Assembly: GCA_002162695.1 (NCBI GenBank)
Contig: MAAM01000004.1
Span: 1 to 64,000 of the forward strand
Length of the DNA: 64,000 nt
DNA from: Cycloclasticus sp. 46_120_T64
GTDB taxonomy: Bacteria; Pseudomonadota; Gammaproteobacteria; Methylococcales; Cycloclasticaceae
Direction of reading: 5' to 3'
The position numbers and the translations under genes are program-made. The notes beneath the pieces were generated by a model that made no database searches, had not been told where the DNA came from, and saw only the letters and a program-made list of their open reading frames with translations. Below are positions 1 through 10,557 of the stretch, in pieces (positions within the stretch are counted from its first letter, which is position 1; every line of letters starts with the position of its first letter).

Positions 1-1176
1 GTACCAAATATTCTGCGTTGGTGCGCCTTTTTCAAAAAACAGCACCACGGTTTTAACGCCTGCCCCTAGGAAGGTGCCACTGGGGCAATCTAATACGCTA
101 TGCAAATTACAACTTTCTAACAGTTCCTGACGTAGTGCTTTTGATGCATTATCAGAGTTTGAGAGGAAGGTGTTTTTAATAACCACCGCACCTCTGCCGC
201 CAGCTTTTAGGTATTTGATAAAATGCTGTAAAAACAAAAAGGCGGTTTCGCCGGTTTTGATCGGGAAGTTCTGCTGAATTTCTTTGCGTTCTTTACCGCC
301 AAAAGGAGGATTAGCTAAAATAATATCGTAACGATCCTTCTCTTGAACATCGGCTAGGTTGTCCGCCAGTGTGTTGCTATGCAGGATATTCGGTGTATCG
401 ATACCGTGCAGAATAAGGTTCATGATGGCAATAACATACGCCAAGCTCTTCTTTTCTTTGCCGTAAAAAGTGGATGTTTGCAGAGTGTTTAGTTGATCGG
501 TGGTGAGTTTTTTATTCGCTCTTAGGTAGTCGTGCGATTCACATAAGAAACCGGCTGAGCCACACGCGGCATCGTAAATGGTTTCACCGATGGTCGGTTT
601 TATCACTTCGATCATCGCTCTAATCAACGGCCTTGGGGTGTAATATTCGCCGCCATTACGCCCAGCATTACCCATGTTTTTGATTTTAGTTTCGTAAAGA
701 TGGGATAGCTCGTGTTTTTCTTTTTGTGACCTAAAGTGCAGCCGGTCCATTAGTTCTAGCGCATCTCTTAAGGAATAGCCGCTTTGAAATTTATTCTTAA
801 TTTCGCTGAAGATCTCGCCAATTTTATATTCGATGGTATCGGATGAGGTGGCTCGTTGTTTAAAACCTTTTAAGTACGGGAACAGCTCATTATCCACATA
901 CTCAATAAGGTCTTCACCGGTCAGCGCCGTATCGTGATCAAAACTTCCATCGGAGCGTTTTGGCGCTGCCCATTTTGACCAGTGATGTGCTTGATCAATA
1001 ATGAAGTTATATTGCTTGCCCATTAACTCAGACTCAATCGCCCTTTCGCCTTCTAGGTCATCAAGGTATTTGAGAAATAACATCCATGAGGTTTGTTCGG
1101 TGTAATCAAGTTCTGAAGAACAGCCCGCTTCTTTCCAAAGTACGTCATCGATATTTTTAAAGGTTTGTTCAAACAT
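1..1176 (-). CDS. hsdM: Type I restriction-modification system methylase subunit HsdM (C-terminus cut by window edge)
   Basis: Reverse-strand frame of 392 codons running off the left edge, so the C-terminus is missing. It encodes the N6-adenine methyltransferase subunit of a type I restriction-modification complex, which methylates the recognition site with SAM and partners with HsdS and HsdR. Visible features are an N-terminal helical HsdM_N region, GEYYTPR at about 176-182, the SAM-binding motif I DAACGSAGF at about 202-210, and the catalytic motif IV NPPF at 289-292. The start is the ATG at 1174-1176 (MFEQTFKNID). hsdS and hsdR would lie beyond the left edge. The gene ends about 450 bp from gyrB and on the same strand. 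The family call is secure; whether the system is complete cannot be seen. Confidence 0.93.
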   Translation of the reverse strand, partial: MFEQTFKNIDDVLWKEAGCSSELDYTEQTSWMLFLKYLDDLEGERAIESELMGKQYNFIIDQAHHWSKWAAPKRSDGSFDHDTALTGEDLIEYVDNELFPYLKGFKQRATSSDTIEYKIGEIFSEIKNKFQSGYSLRDALELMDRLHFRSQKEKHELSHLYETKIKNMGNAGRNGGEYYTPRPLIRAMIEVIKPTIGETIYDAACGSAGFLCESHDYLRANKKLTTDQLNTLQTSTFYGKEKKSLAYVIAIMNLILHGIDTPNILHSNTLADNLADVQEKDRYDIILANPPFGGKERKEIQQNFPIKTGETAFLFLQHFIKYLKAGGRGAVVIKNTFLSNSDNASKALRQELLESCNLHSVLDCPSGTFLGAGVKTVVLFFEKGAPTQNIWY

Positions 1177-1504
1177 ACAGCTTCCCTGTTTATAACTTAG
1201 ATTTTAATATTGAGGGGCAGAGTATATTGCAATTCGTTAAATAAATAAGTGATTTAAATGAGCTTGCCGCAAACTTCAATAATCTCCTTGGCGATCTTTC
1301 AGCGATGGATTCGAAATAATCTCGACAGCCTAACGACAAGGCATGACATTTACTGATTGAGCATTGCCAGCGCTTCATCATCAAACCAACCTCGTTACGT
1401 CGCTGGTAGAAAAATCAGCAGCATAAAGCCGCAAAAACGACTTCATGAAACGCGGCATAAGCGACTTTATCAACAAAAGCCTGGCTCTGGGCTTCAGTTA
1501 TAAA
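1177..1504. other. Intergenic region between gyrB terminator and hsdM; no gene supported
   Basis: This stretch holds the upstream region of hsdM (reverse strand). It contains a 64-codon reverse reading frame (1190..1384) with no recognisable motif, rich in Cys and Ser, which I regard as chance. No tRNA, repeat or clear promoter could be picked out by eye. Confidence 0.5.
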
Positions 1505-1537
1505 AAAACCGCCTACAAAGTACTTGTAGGCGGTTTT
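1505..1537 (-). terminator. Intrinsic terminator after gyrB (bidirectional)
   Basis: A near-perfect inverted repeat with arms AAAACCGCCTACAA and TTGTAGGCGGTTTT, flanked by A and T runs on both sides. It lies about 100 bp after the gyrB stop. Read on the reverse strand it has a GC-rich stem followed by a T tract, the form of a Rho-independent terminator for the dnaA-dnaN-recF-gyrB group. Confidence 0.85.
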
Positions 1538-1633
1538 AAGTTTTTATTCGCCTAGCTTAGGCGATCGTATTGCTTGTTTACAGAAATTTAGCTAAAAACT
1601 CTGCAAATAAAAGTAGAAACCAACAAAACGTTC

Positions 1634-4048
<2,415 letters not shown>

Positions 4049-5128
4049 TTAGTGTTCCTCTGTTTCTATCCTGCCATGTTTCACGTGAAACACTTTAGAT
4101 TTATTTGCTTCAATATATTCTAGAAACAATTGTTTATTGGTCGTGGTGATAAAGACTTGAACAGATAATTTTTCCAAGAAAATCATAACCTTATGAAAAC
4201 TATACTGATCTAATTCTGCGGCTAGGTCATCAATTAACACACAAGCCGATTTTTCTACAACACCACTCATTAATTTTATTTGTGCCAAATACATGGCAAT
4301 AACCATCAACTTCATTTGTCCTCGGGATAGGAAGTCTTGGGCTAATTTATCATTCACCAACACTTTGATATCCGATTTATGCGAACCCACCGTTGAGTGC
4401 CCGCAATACGTATCTCTAGCTTCGGCTTTATTAAGCGCCTCCTCCAGAGACAGGGATTTATCCCAACCTTTTATAAATTCAACTTTAACATCTACATCTC
4501 CCAGCAACTGTCTGGCGATCAAATATAACTCTTGCTCAAACCTAGACACATACGCTTGCCGATCAATACACACCATTGTACCGTATTCAACAAATTTATT
4601 ATTCCATACCGATAAGGTATCAAGCTGCTTCGTTTTTAATAACTTATTTCGTTGTTTTAGTAACTGGTTATGTTTTTTTGATATATCCAAAAAATCATGT
4701 TTTTGATGAAACACTCCCCAATCAATAAATGAACGGCGAACGCTAGAGCCATTTTCCAACAAGGTCTGCGATTCTGGTCGAATTAAATGACTGTGCAAAT
4801 AACGCGATAATTCAGATGATTTTTTTTCCGTTTGACCATTAATCCGAATAACCGTATCCGACTGGCTTTTATTAATGGCTATTTTATGCTGTCGATTATC
4901 ACCCTGTAGTTCCGCAAAAACAGTTAAGTTATCTTGTTGAAATGAAACAACTTTTTTAATATTATGGGTGCGAAAAGAACGTGCTCTGCTTAACAAATAG
5001 AGCGATTCTAGGACACTCGTTTTACCGCTACCATTCGGCCCCACGATAACATTGAGTTTTTCACAGGGGTTCATCCCAATAACAGCAATATTCCTAACAT
5101 TGTTTATTTGTATTTTTGATAAATACAT
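4049..5128 (-). CDS. recF: DNA replication and repair protein RecF
   Basis: SMC-like ATPase that loads RecA at single-strand gaps together with RecO and RecR. 359 residues, typical length. Walker A GPNGSGKT is at residues 30-37, the ABC-type signature LSRGQ is in the C-terminal third, and the Walker B segment with LIDDLAAELD follows. The gene sits between dnaN and gyrB, 10 bp after the dnaN stop, and abuts gyrB. Near the C-terminus the codons for VFHVKH contain a perfect parS palindrome (separate entry), so this part of the gene has a second role as a ParB-binding site. Confidence 0.98.
   Translation of the reverse strand: MYLSKIQINNVRNIAVIGMNPCEKLNVIVGPNGSGKTSVLESLYLLSRARSFRTHNIKKVVSFQQDNLTVFAELQGDNRQHKIAINKSQSDTVIRINGQTEKKSSELSRYLHSHLIRPESQTLLENGSSVRRSFIDWGVFHQKHDFLDISKKHNQLLKQRNKLLKTKQLDTLSVWNNKFVEYGTMVCIDRQAYVSRFEQELYLIARQLLGDVDVKVEFIKGWDKSLSLEEALNKAEARDTYCGHSTVGSHKSDIKVLVNDKLAQDFLSRGQMKLMVIAMYLAQIKLMSGVVEKSACVLIDDLAAELDQYSFHKVMIFLEKLSVQVFITTTNKQLFLEYIEANKSKVFHVKHGRIETEEH
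4077..4092. promoter_or_regulatory. parS: parS centromere site inside recF
   Basis: Sixteen bases TGTTTCACGTGAAACA, a perfect palindrome identical to the universal bacterial parS consensus. It lies within the 3' end of recF. It is the expected loading site for the ParB encoded at 21563..22417. No second perfect copy was noticed in the window. Confidence 0.93.
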
Positions 5129-5138
5129 TTAGCCAGTG

Positions 5139-6239
5139 TTAGATTCGCATCGGCATAATAACAAAACGACTGCTGAGGTCTTCTGGATTTTCTAATAAGC
5201 AACTGCTGTTGGTATCGGTAAAAGACACACGCACCACCTCCGATTCAATAACATTTAACGCATCCATCAAGTAGCTGGAGTTGAACCCCATGCTCATTTC
5301 AGTCCCTTCGTAATCTATTGAGACCTCTTCTTCGGCCTCATCTTGTTCAGGGTTATTCGCATTAATGGTCATTAATCGATCAGAAAGGTCTAAACGAATG
5401 CCCTTATATTTCTCATTCGAGAGAATAGAGACACGTGATAAAGCCGACTTGAATAACTGTTTATCAACCACAAAACTGTGTTCTGCCTCATCGGGCACGA
5501 CATTTTTGAAGTCTGGAAAACGACCGTCAATTAACTTTGCATTGAGCTGAATATCATCAAACGAAAAATTGATATTATTTTTAGCGACTTGAATATTAAC
5601 CAGGCCGTTAAATTTTTCAACTAAACGCAGGATCTCTTGTGCGGCTTTGCGTGGAATAATGACTTGCGAAATAGAACGAGAATCACCGTCCATTTGATTC
5701 GCCGATAATGCCAATCGATGTCCATCGGATGCGACAGTTTGTAATTCGCCATCAATCACATCCATCATTAAACCGTTCAAATAATAACGAACATCTTGTT
5801 GGGCCATACAAAAAATTGTTTTGCTGAAGGCTTTAACCAAAAGATCTCGCTCTAGTTGAATGTTATCCACATAATTCAATTCATCAAATAAGGGATATTC
5901 GTCGGCGGATAAGGTCCGCAGGGTGAATCGGCTCTTGCCTGACTTGATGAGCACGGAACCCGGTTGAAAATTTAAATTAATGATCGAGTCATCCGGCAGT
6001 GATCGACAAATATCTAATAATTTTCGTCCTGGAATGGTGATGGTGAAATCAGCATCCGTATCAAGGGTTGTCTGCGCACTCACCTGAACCTCTAAATCGG
6101 TGCCGGTGAGCTTTAATTCTCCATTACTGATGGATAAATAAACGTTAGACAAAATAGGCAGTGTTTGTCTACGTTCAATTACACCAAAAACCTTCTGTAA
6201 GGGTTCTAATAAAGAAGCTTTAATAATATTTAAATTCAT
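5139..6239 (-). CDS. dnaN: DNA polymerase III beta subunit (sliding clamp)
   Basis: Ring-shaped processivity clamp for DNA polymerase III. 366 residues, the standard length, with three repeated clamp domains and the typical C-terminal ending FVIMPMRI. The N-terminus MNLNIIKASLLEPLQKVFGVIERRQ contains the conserved early stretch of the family. It lies between dnaA and recF in the classical origin order. The 170-bp gap to dnaA holds two DnaA boxes, so transcription may be affected by DnaA binding. Confidence 0.99.
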   Translation of the reverse strand: MNLNIIKASLLEPLQKVFGVIERRQTLPILSNVYLSISNGELKLTGTDLEVQVSAQTTLDTDADFTITIPGRKLLDICRSLPDDSIINLNFQPGSVLIKSGKSRFTLRTLSADEYPLFDELNYVDNIQLERDLLVKAFSKTIFCMAQQDVRYYLNGLMMDVIDGELQTVASDGHRLALSANQMDGDSRSISQVIIPRKAAQEILRLVEKFNGLVNIQVAKNNINFSFDDIQLNAKLIDGRFPDFKNVVPDEAEHSFVVDKQLFKSALSRVSILSNEKYKGIRLDLSDRLMTINANNPEQDEAEEEVSIDYEGTEMSMGFNSSYLMDALNVIESEVVRVSFTDTNSSCLLENPEDLSSRFVIMPMRI

Positions 6240-6355
6240 ATCTTAATACTTATTATAGTTATAAAGGGCGTCAAAATCGGTTAATAACCGCTTATTCTTA
6301 TTTAAATTCAAAAACTTACAGCAATAGTTCTTTATTTATAAAGCATCCTATTGGC

Positions 6356-6398
6356 TGTGGATAAATTGTTTGTAAAGCACTACCTACACTTATCCACA
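6356..6398. promoter_or_regulatory. DnaA box pair between dnaA and dnaN
   Basis: Two perfect 9-mer DnaA boxes in opposite orientation: TGTGGATAA at 6356-6364 and TTATCCACA at 6390-6398. They lie in the 170-bp gap between dnaN and dnaA. Together with the boxes upstream of dnaA they make a DnaA-binding cluster on each side of the gene, either as part of a bipartite origin or as a regulator of dnaN. Confidence 0.8.
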
Positions 6399-6409
6399 AC
6401 TTACTCCTG

Positions 6410-7744
6410 TTAATGAGATAAGGTTCTCAACAGGTTTTTATAGTCTTCATCAATCTTCTGGTCAGATTCACACAGTTCCTTCACTTTACGTGTCGCGTGT
6501 AGAACCGTGGTGTGGTCTCTTCCGCCAAATTGACTGCCTATTTCTGGCAAACTGTAACTGGTTAACTCTTTCGCTAGTGCCATCGCTACTTGCCTAGGCC
6601 GTGCAATCGACCGAGTACGTTTAGATGATAGCAGGTCGGCCATTCTAATTTTGTAGTATTCAGCAACGGTTTTTTGGATGTTATCGATGCCTATTCGCTT
6701 ATTTTGTAAGGCAATTAAATCACGCAGTGCTTCTTTGGTGAAGTCGAGGGTAATCGGCTGGCCAGTAAAATTAGCATTGGCGATAACACGACGTAACGCC
6801 CCTTCAAGTTCACGCACATTGGATTTAATTCGATTGCCCATAAAAAATGCTACTTCATCGGCTAAATCGATACCACTTAACGCGGCCTTGCTTTTTAAGA
6901 TCGCGACCCGTGTTTCCAAATCCGGCGGTTCAATGGCAATCGGTAAACCCCAACCAAAACGTGATTTGAGTCTTTCTTCTAGGCCGTTAATTTCTTTTGG
7001 ATAACAGTCACAGGTTAAAACAATTTGTTTGTTGTTCTCAATCAAGGTGTTGAAGGTATGAAAAAATTCTTCTTGAGACCGTTCTTTTTTAGCAAAAAAC
7101 TGGATATCGTCAATTAATAGCAAATCCAATGAACGGTAATAATTTTTAAACTCATTGATGGTGTTTTTTTGCAGCGATTTCACCATATCAGAGACAAAAC
7201 GCTCGGAAGAAAGAAAACTAACCTTCGCATTTTTGTTTTGTTTGAGGATGTTATTACCAATCGAGTGCATCAAATGGGTTTTGCCCAAACCTACCCCACC
7301 GTAAATGAATAAGGGGTTATAGGCACTACCTGGATTTTCCGATACTTGAATAGAGGCAGCTTTAGCCAGTTCATTCGATTTACCCACAACAAATGAGTCA
7401 AACACGAACGAGGTATTCAAGTTATGTGAAATAAGCGGCGCAGCATTACCTTGTTGTTTCACTACTTTGCTGGGAATTTTTTTAAGAATTGGCGTAGTCG
7501 ATACTTTCGAGCTACCGATTTTTAATGACACACGAGTCGGTTCAGCTTCTAGCTCATTAACAATACTTTCGATTTTGGATAAATAATTGTCGGAGACCCA
7601 ATCCAAAACAAATTTATTCGGCGCAAATAAACACAGCTCGCCATTTGTCGTGCTGGCCTGTAAAGGCCTGATCCATGTGTTTATTTGTTGTGGAGGAAAC
7701 TCCCCTTCTAGTTGCTGGAGACATTTTTCCCAGAGTTGCGACAC
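6410..7744 (-). CDS. dnaA: Chromosomal replication initiator protein DnaA
   Basis: AAA+ initiator that binds DnaA boxes and melts oriC. 444 residues. Domain I is at the N-terminus ([21 protein letters not shown]), followed by a short linker. The AAA+ core has Walker A GGVGLGKT at 149-156 and Walker [11 protein letters not shown] near 210. Domain IV carries the DnaA-box-binding signature [11 protein letters not shown] close to the C-terminus. The gene is first in the dnaA-dnaN-recF-gyrB group and is divergent from rpmH. DnaA boxes lie upstream (7799-7888), consistent with autoregulation. Confidence 0.99.
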   Translation of the reverse strand: MSQLWEKCLQQLEGEFPPQQINTWIRPLQASTTNGELCLFAPNKFVLDWVSDNYLSKIESIVNELEAEPTRVSLKIGSSKVSTTPILKKIPSKVVKQQGNAAPLISHNLNTSFVFDSFVVGKSNELAKAASIQVSENPGSAYNPLFIYGGVGLGKTHLMHSIGNNILKQNKNAKVSFLSSERFVSDMVKSLQKNTINEFKNYYRSLDLLLIDDIQFFAKKERSQEEFFHTFNTLIENNKQIVLTCDCYPKEINGLEERLKSRFGWGLPIAIEPPDLETRVAILKSKAALSGIDLADEVAFFMGNRIKSNVRELEGALRRVIANANFTGQPITLDFTKEALRDLIALQNKRIGIDNIQKTVAEYYKIRMADLLSSKRTRSIARPRQVAMALAKELTSYSLPEIGSQFGGRDHTTVLHATRKVKELCESDQKIDEDYKNLLRTLSH

Positions 7745-8090
7745 AGTGATCCTTAATTAGCATTTAGTAATCCGCTCAATATTACATTAATTAGCGAGTT
7801 ACCCACAGAAGTAAATGATAAAAAGGCCTAAATATTGGTATAAGCTGTGGATAAAAAAGGTGGTTAGCTCATTAACAACTTATCCACAATGAAAAAATAG
7901 TTTTATAAACGAGTTGAATTTAAGATAGATTATTGATTTTATTAATAATATATGGGATATCAACAGAAAAACATTTGCTAATAGTAATAATAAGTCTTTA
8001 AAAAGAAATAAATTAATATTTATTAACTTGATTCACTAACGGCAGGATAAAATTAACCCGTTTAAAAACACCGCTAGTTCGCCATAAGCG
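7745..8090. other. oriC: Probable chromosomal replication origin (oriC)
   Basis: AT-rich gap between the divergent dnaA and rpmH genes. It holds a one-mismatch DnaA box TTACCCACA at 7799-7807, a perfect inverted box TGTGGATAA at 7846-7854 and a perfect box TTATCCACA at 7880-7888. Next comes about 120 bp of nearly pure A/T (7889-8030) suited to be the unwinding element. Gene context (dnaA-rpmH) is the commonest origin position in Pseudomonas-like gammaproteobacteria. Origin activity is inferred; only the boxes and AT-richness are seen. Confidence 0.78.
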
Positions 8091-8119
8091 TTGACTTTTA
8101 AAGAAAAAAAAAGTAATCT
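8091..8119 (+). promoter_or_regulatory. Candidate sigma-70 promoter for rpmH-rnpA-yidD-yidC-mnmE
   Basis: TTGACT (8091-8096), a 17-bp spacer that is mostly A, and TAATCT (8114-8119). The predicted start is about 80 bp before rpmH. A highly expressed ribosomal protein gene follows. Motif match by eye only. Confidence 0.55.
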
Positions 8120-8208
8120 GCGCAGTCTTTTTCTCGAAAGAAAAACCGGCAAAGGCCATATTTCTTCCTGAAAAAATTATTTTTAATAGCATTAATAGGA
8201 CAGTCATC

Positions 8209-8343
8209 ATGAAAAGAACATTTCAACCAAGTAACTTAAAAAGAGCTAGAACTCACGGTTTTAGAGCAAGAATGGCTACAAAATCAGGCCGTAAAATCAT
8301 TAATGCTCGACGTGCAAAAGGAAGAGTTCGTTTATCAGCTTAA
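8209..8343 (+). CDS. rpmH: 50S ribosomal protein L34
   Basis: A 44-residue, very basic protein starting [20 protein letters not shown] and ending [10 protein letters not shown], the full L34 sequence. It is a component of the large ribosomal subunit. The ATG at 8209 is preceded by an AGGA Shine-Dalgarno sequence about 10 bases upstream. It is the first gene of the rpmH-rnpA-yidD-yidC-mnmE cluster, and its stop codon overlaps the apparent start of rnpA. Confidence 0.98.
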   Translation: MKRTFQPSNLKRARTHGFRARMATKSGRKIINARRAKGRVRLSA

Positions 8344-8702
8344 TTGCTAAAAAAACAAACCCTTACGCATTTACAAAATCAGATCGGCTAAATACAGCCG
8401 TTGAATACTCGAATGTATTCAAGGGCGCAAAAAAAAGCAGTGATTCAATTTTTACGGTTTTAGCGAAAAAAAATGACCATAGCGGAGCACGACTCGGCTT
8501 GGCGATTGCTAAAAAGAGCGTAAAAAAGGCGAATCAACGTAATTGTATTAAGCGAATTGTTAGAGAGACTTTCCGGCGTGAAAAAGAAAGCCTCTCTGAC
8601 TATGATTTTGTCGTGTTATGCCGGCATAAGGCAGCACAAGCCAACAAAGAAGAACTGGCTCGTGCAATAAAAAGGCATTGGAAAAAGTTAATTGATGAAT
8701 AA
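8343..8702 (+). CDS. rnpA: Ribonuclease P protein component
   Basis: Basic protein subunit of RNase P, which matures tRNA 5' ends with the RNA subunit. The frame is open from 8304, and conserved residues begin well before any ATG, GTG or TTG: NPYAFTKSDRL, then FKGAKKSSDSIFTVLAKKN, then ARLGLAIAKK and the RNR-type signature KKANQRNCIKRIVRETFR. The only reasonable start is ATT at 8343, which shares the last A of the rpmH stop. It gives 119 residues, the same length as E. coli RnpA. The next usual start, TTG at 8499, would delete the first half of the protein. The 3' end overlaps yidD by 8 bp. Confidence 0.85.
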   Translation: MAKKTNPYAFTKSDRLNTAVEYSNVFKGAKKSSDSIFTVLAKKNDHSGARLGLAIAKKSVKKANQRNCIKRIVRETFRREKESLSDYDFVVLCRHKAAQANKEELARAIKRHWKKLIDE

Positions 8703-8925
8703 ATTATTTATTTATTCGATTAAGTTTTATAGAGGATTTATTAGCCCTTTGATGGCTAACCGGTGCCGTTTTTATCCAAGTTGTTCGGAATATGCCCTGC
8801 AAGCCTTTGAAGAATATAGCTTTTTCAAAGCGTTTTATTTGACGTGTTATCGTTTAATTCGTTGTCAGCCACTTTGTAAAGCTGGTGTCGACCCCCTACC
8901 TAGATCACAAAAAAATAATGGATAA
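8695..8925 (+). CDS. yidD: Membrane protein insertion efficiency factor YidD
   Basis: Small membrane-associated protein of 76 residues that assists YidC-dependent insertion. It has the family core YSIKFYRGFISPL, the CRFYPSCSEYA cysteine motif and LTCYRLIRCQPLCKAGVDPLP. The start is taken as the ATG at 8695 inside the end of rnpA, and its last codons overlap yidC. These overlaps suggest translational coupling along rnpA-yidD-yidC. Confidence 0.96.
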   Translation: MNKLFIYSIKFYRGFISPLMANRCRFYPSCSEYALQAFEEYSFFKAFYLTCYRLIRCQPLCKAGVDPLPRSQKNNG

Positions 8926-10552
8926 TCAAAGAACCCTACTTATTGTCGCGCTCGCATTTGTGTCAATTCTTATTTGGCAGGCTTGGCAAACAGATTATGT
9001 GTTGCCACAAGCAACGGCTGAAGCGGTTAGTCAAAATGGTCAAGGTAACTTAGCGCAGGATGTGCCTAGTGCAGGGAACGATGAATTACGCGTAACCGAG
9101 GGTGGAAAATCTACCTTAAAAGCCGCGCTTGGTGAGGTTGTTTCGGTAACAACCGATGTTTATAAGTTACAAATCAACACCTTAGGTGGTGGCATTGATC
9201 AGCTTCAACTCAGCGAATACCCTGAAGAAAAAGGCATTGATGTGCCTGTTCAACTGTTGAACGATAATGGCTCTAAAATATTTGTCGTTGAATCCGGTTT
9301 AATTGCGACGGAGGGTGATAGTCCGAACCACCACGCTTTATGGCAAGCAGAACGAACCAGTTATGTGCTGAGTGATGAGCAGTTGCGGGTACCGCTCACT
9401 TGGACAAATTCGCAGGGTATTACCGTGCGTAAAACCTATGTTTTCAGTAAAGGAAGCTACCGGGTTGATGTTGAAACACAAATTGTAAATAACAGCACTG
9501 CGGATTGGTCGGTGAGAGAATATTTACAAATTAAACGTAATAATTACACCGAAAAACAAGCTAACTCATTTATCTATACCTATACCGGCGGGATCTTATA
9601 CACCGAGGAAGATAAGTATCAAAAAATTGATTTTGATGATATGCAGGATGAGAACCTAAGCCAGAAATCAATTGGCGGTTGGGCGGCGATGATCCAGCAC
9701 TACTTCGGGGTTGCCTGGGTTCCTAATAAAGACAATCAATATAACTACTACACCAAGTCTTTAGACGGTGGTTTATATGTGATTGGTACTTATTCTGCGA
9801 ATAAAACGGTCAGTGCCGGTGATAGTAAAACAATCAATGCGGTGTTATTTGCTGGACCCAAATTACATGAGCAGCTAAAAACAACCGCTACCGGCCTTGA
9901 GCTGATGGTTGATTATGGCCAACTGACCATTATCGCCGAACCTATTTTTTGGTTGCTAAGTTTCTTTTATGACCTAGTGGGTAACTGGGGCGTCGCGATT
10001 ATCATGGTAACTTTTTCTATTAAGGCGCTGTTCTACAAGTTGTCAGAAAAAAGTTATAAATCGATGGCGAATATGAAGTTGGTTCAGCCAAGAATCGTTG
10101 CCTTAAAAGAACGTTTTGGTGATGATAAGCAGAAACTAAACCAAGCGATGATGGAGTTATACAAAACGGAAAAAATTAACCCATTAGGTGGTTGTTTCCC
10201 GATGTTAATCCAAATTCCGGTGTTTATTTCGTTATATTGGACCTTGTTAGAAAGTGTTGAGTTAAGACAAGCGCCGTTTATGTTGTGGATGGATAACTTA
10301 TCGTCGGCGGATCCTTACTTTATTCTGCCAGTTATTTACGGTATTACGATGTTCTTCCAACAACGTTTGAACCCTGCACCGGTTGACCCTATGCAGAAGA
10401 AAATGATGCAATTATTGCCTATTATGTTTACCGGCTTCTTTGCGTTTTTCCCATCTGGCCTTGTGTTGTACTGGATTGTGAATAATATTCTAACCATTGC
10501 TCAACAAACTTTTATCATGAAGAGACTTGAGTCTGGGGAAGATAAAAAGTAA
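8918..10552 (+). CDS. yidC: Membrane protein insertase YidC
   Basis: Inner-membrane insertase (Oxa1 family) acting alone or with SecYEG. 544 residues from the ATG at 8918 (MDNQRTLLIVALAFVSIL), the gammaproteobacterial long form. It has an N-terminal transmembrane anchor, a large periplasmic beta domain (about 50-330), then the conserved hydrophobic core with FFYDLVGNWGVAIIMVT, NPLGGCFPMLIQIPVF and FPSGLVLYWIVNN. A longer reading from GTG 8885 adds residues absent from the family. It overlaps yidD by 8 bp, and mnmE follows 5 bp later. Confidence 0.98.
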   Translation: MDNQRTLLIVALAFVSILIWQAWQTDYVLPQATAEAVSQNGQGNLAQDVPSAGNDELRVTEGGKSTLKAALGEVVSVTTDVYKLQINTLGGGIDQLQLSEYPEEKGIDVPVQLLNDNGSKIFVVESGLIATEGDSPNHHALWQAERTSYVLSDEQLRVPLTWTNSQGITVRKTYVFSKGSYRVDVETQIVNNSTADWSVREYLQIKRNNYTEKQANSFIYTYTGGILYTEEDKYQKIDFDDMQDENLSQKSIGGWAAMIQHYFGVAWVPNKDNQYNYYTKSLDGGLYVIGTYSANKTVSAGDSKTINAVLFAGPKLHEQLKTTATGLELMVDYGQLTIIAEPIFWLLSFFYDLVGNWGVAIIMVTFSIKALFYKLSEKSYKSMANMKLVQPRIVALKERFGDDKQKLNQAMMELYKTEKINPLGGCFPMLIQIPVFISLYWTLLESVELRQAPFMLWMDNLSSADPYFILPVIYGITMFFQQRLNPAPVDPMQKKMMQLLPIMFTGFFAFFPSGLVLYWIVNNILTIAQQTFIMKRLESGEDKK

Positions 10553-10557
10553 GTCTT

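Noticed and set aside
1190-1384. Reverse reading frame of 64 codons upstream of hsdM
   Set aside because: No family resemblance and no ribosome binding site; probably chance.
4293-4706. Forward reading frame of 137 codons opposite recF
   Set aside because: Antisense to conserved RecF codons, Ser/Cys-rich and without a ribosome binding site.
8013-8210. Reverse reading frame of 65 codons between dnaA and rpmH
   Set aside because: Lies across the origin, the rpmH promoter and leader, has no recognisable motif and is made largely of Phe and Lys from A/T runs.
8499-8702. rnpA starting at TTG 8499 (67 residues)
   Set aside because: This start would remove conserved N-terminal RnpA residues that are clearly encoded upstream in the same frame.
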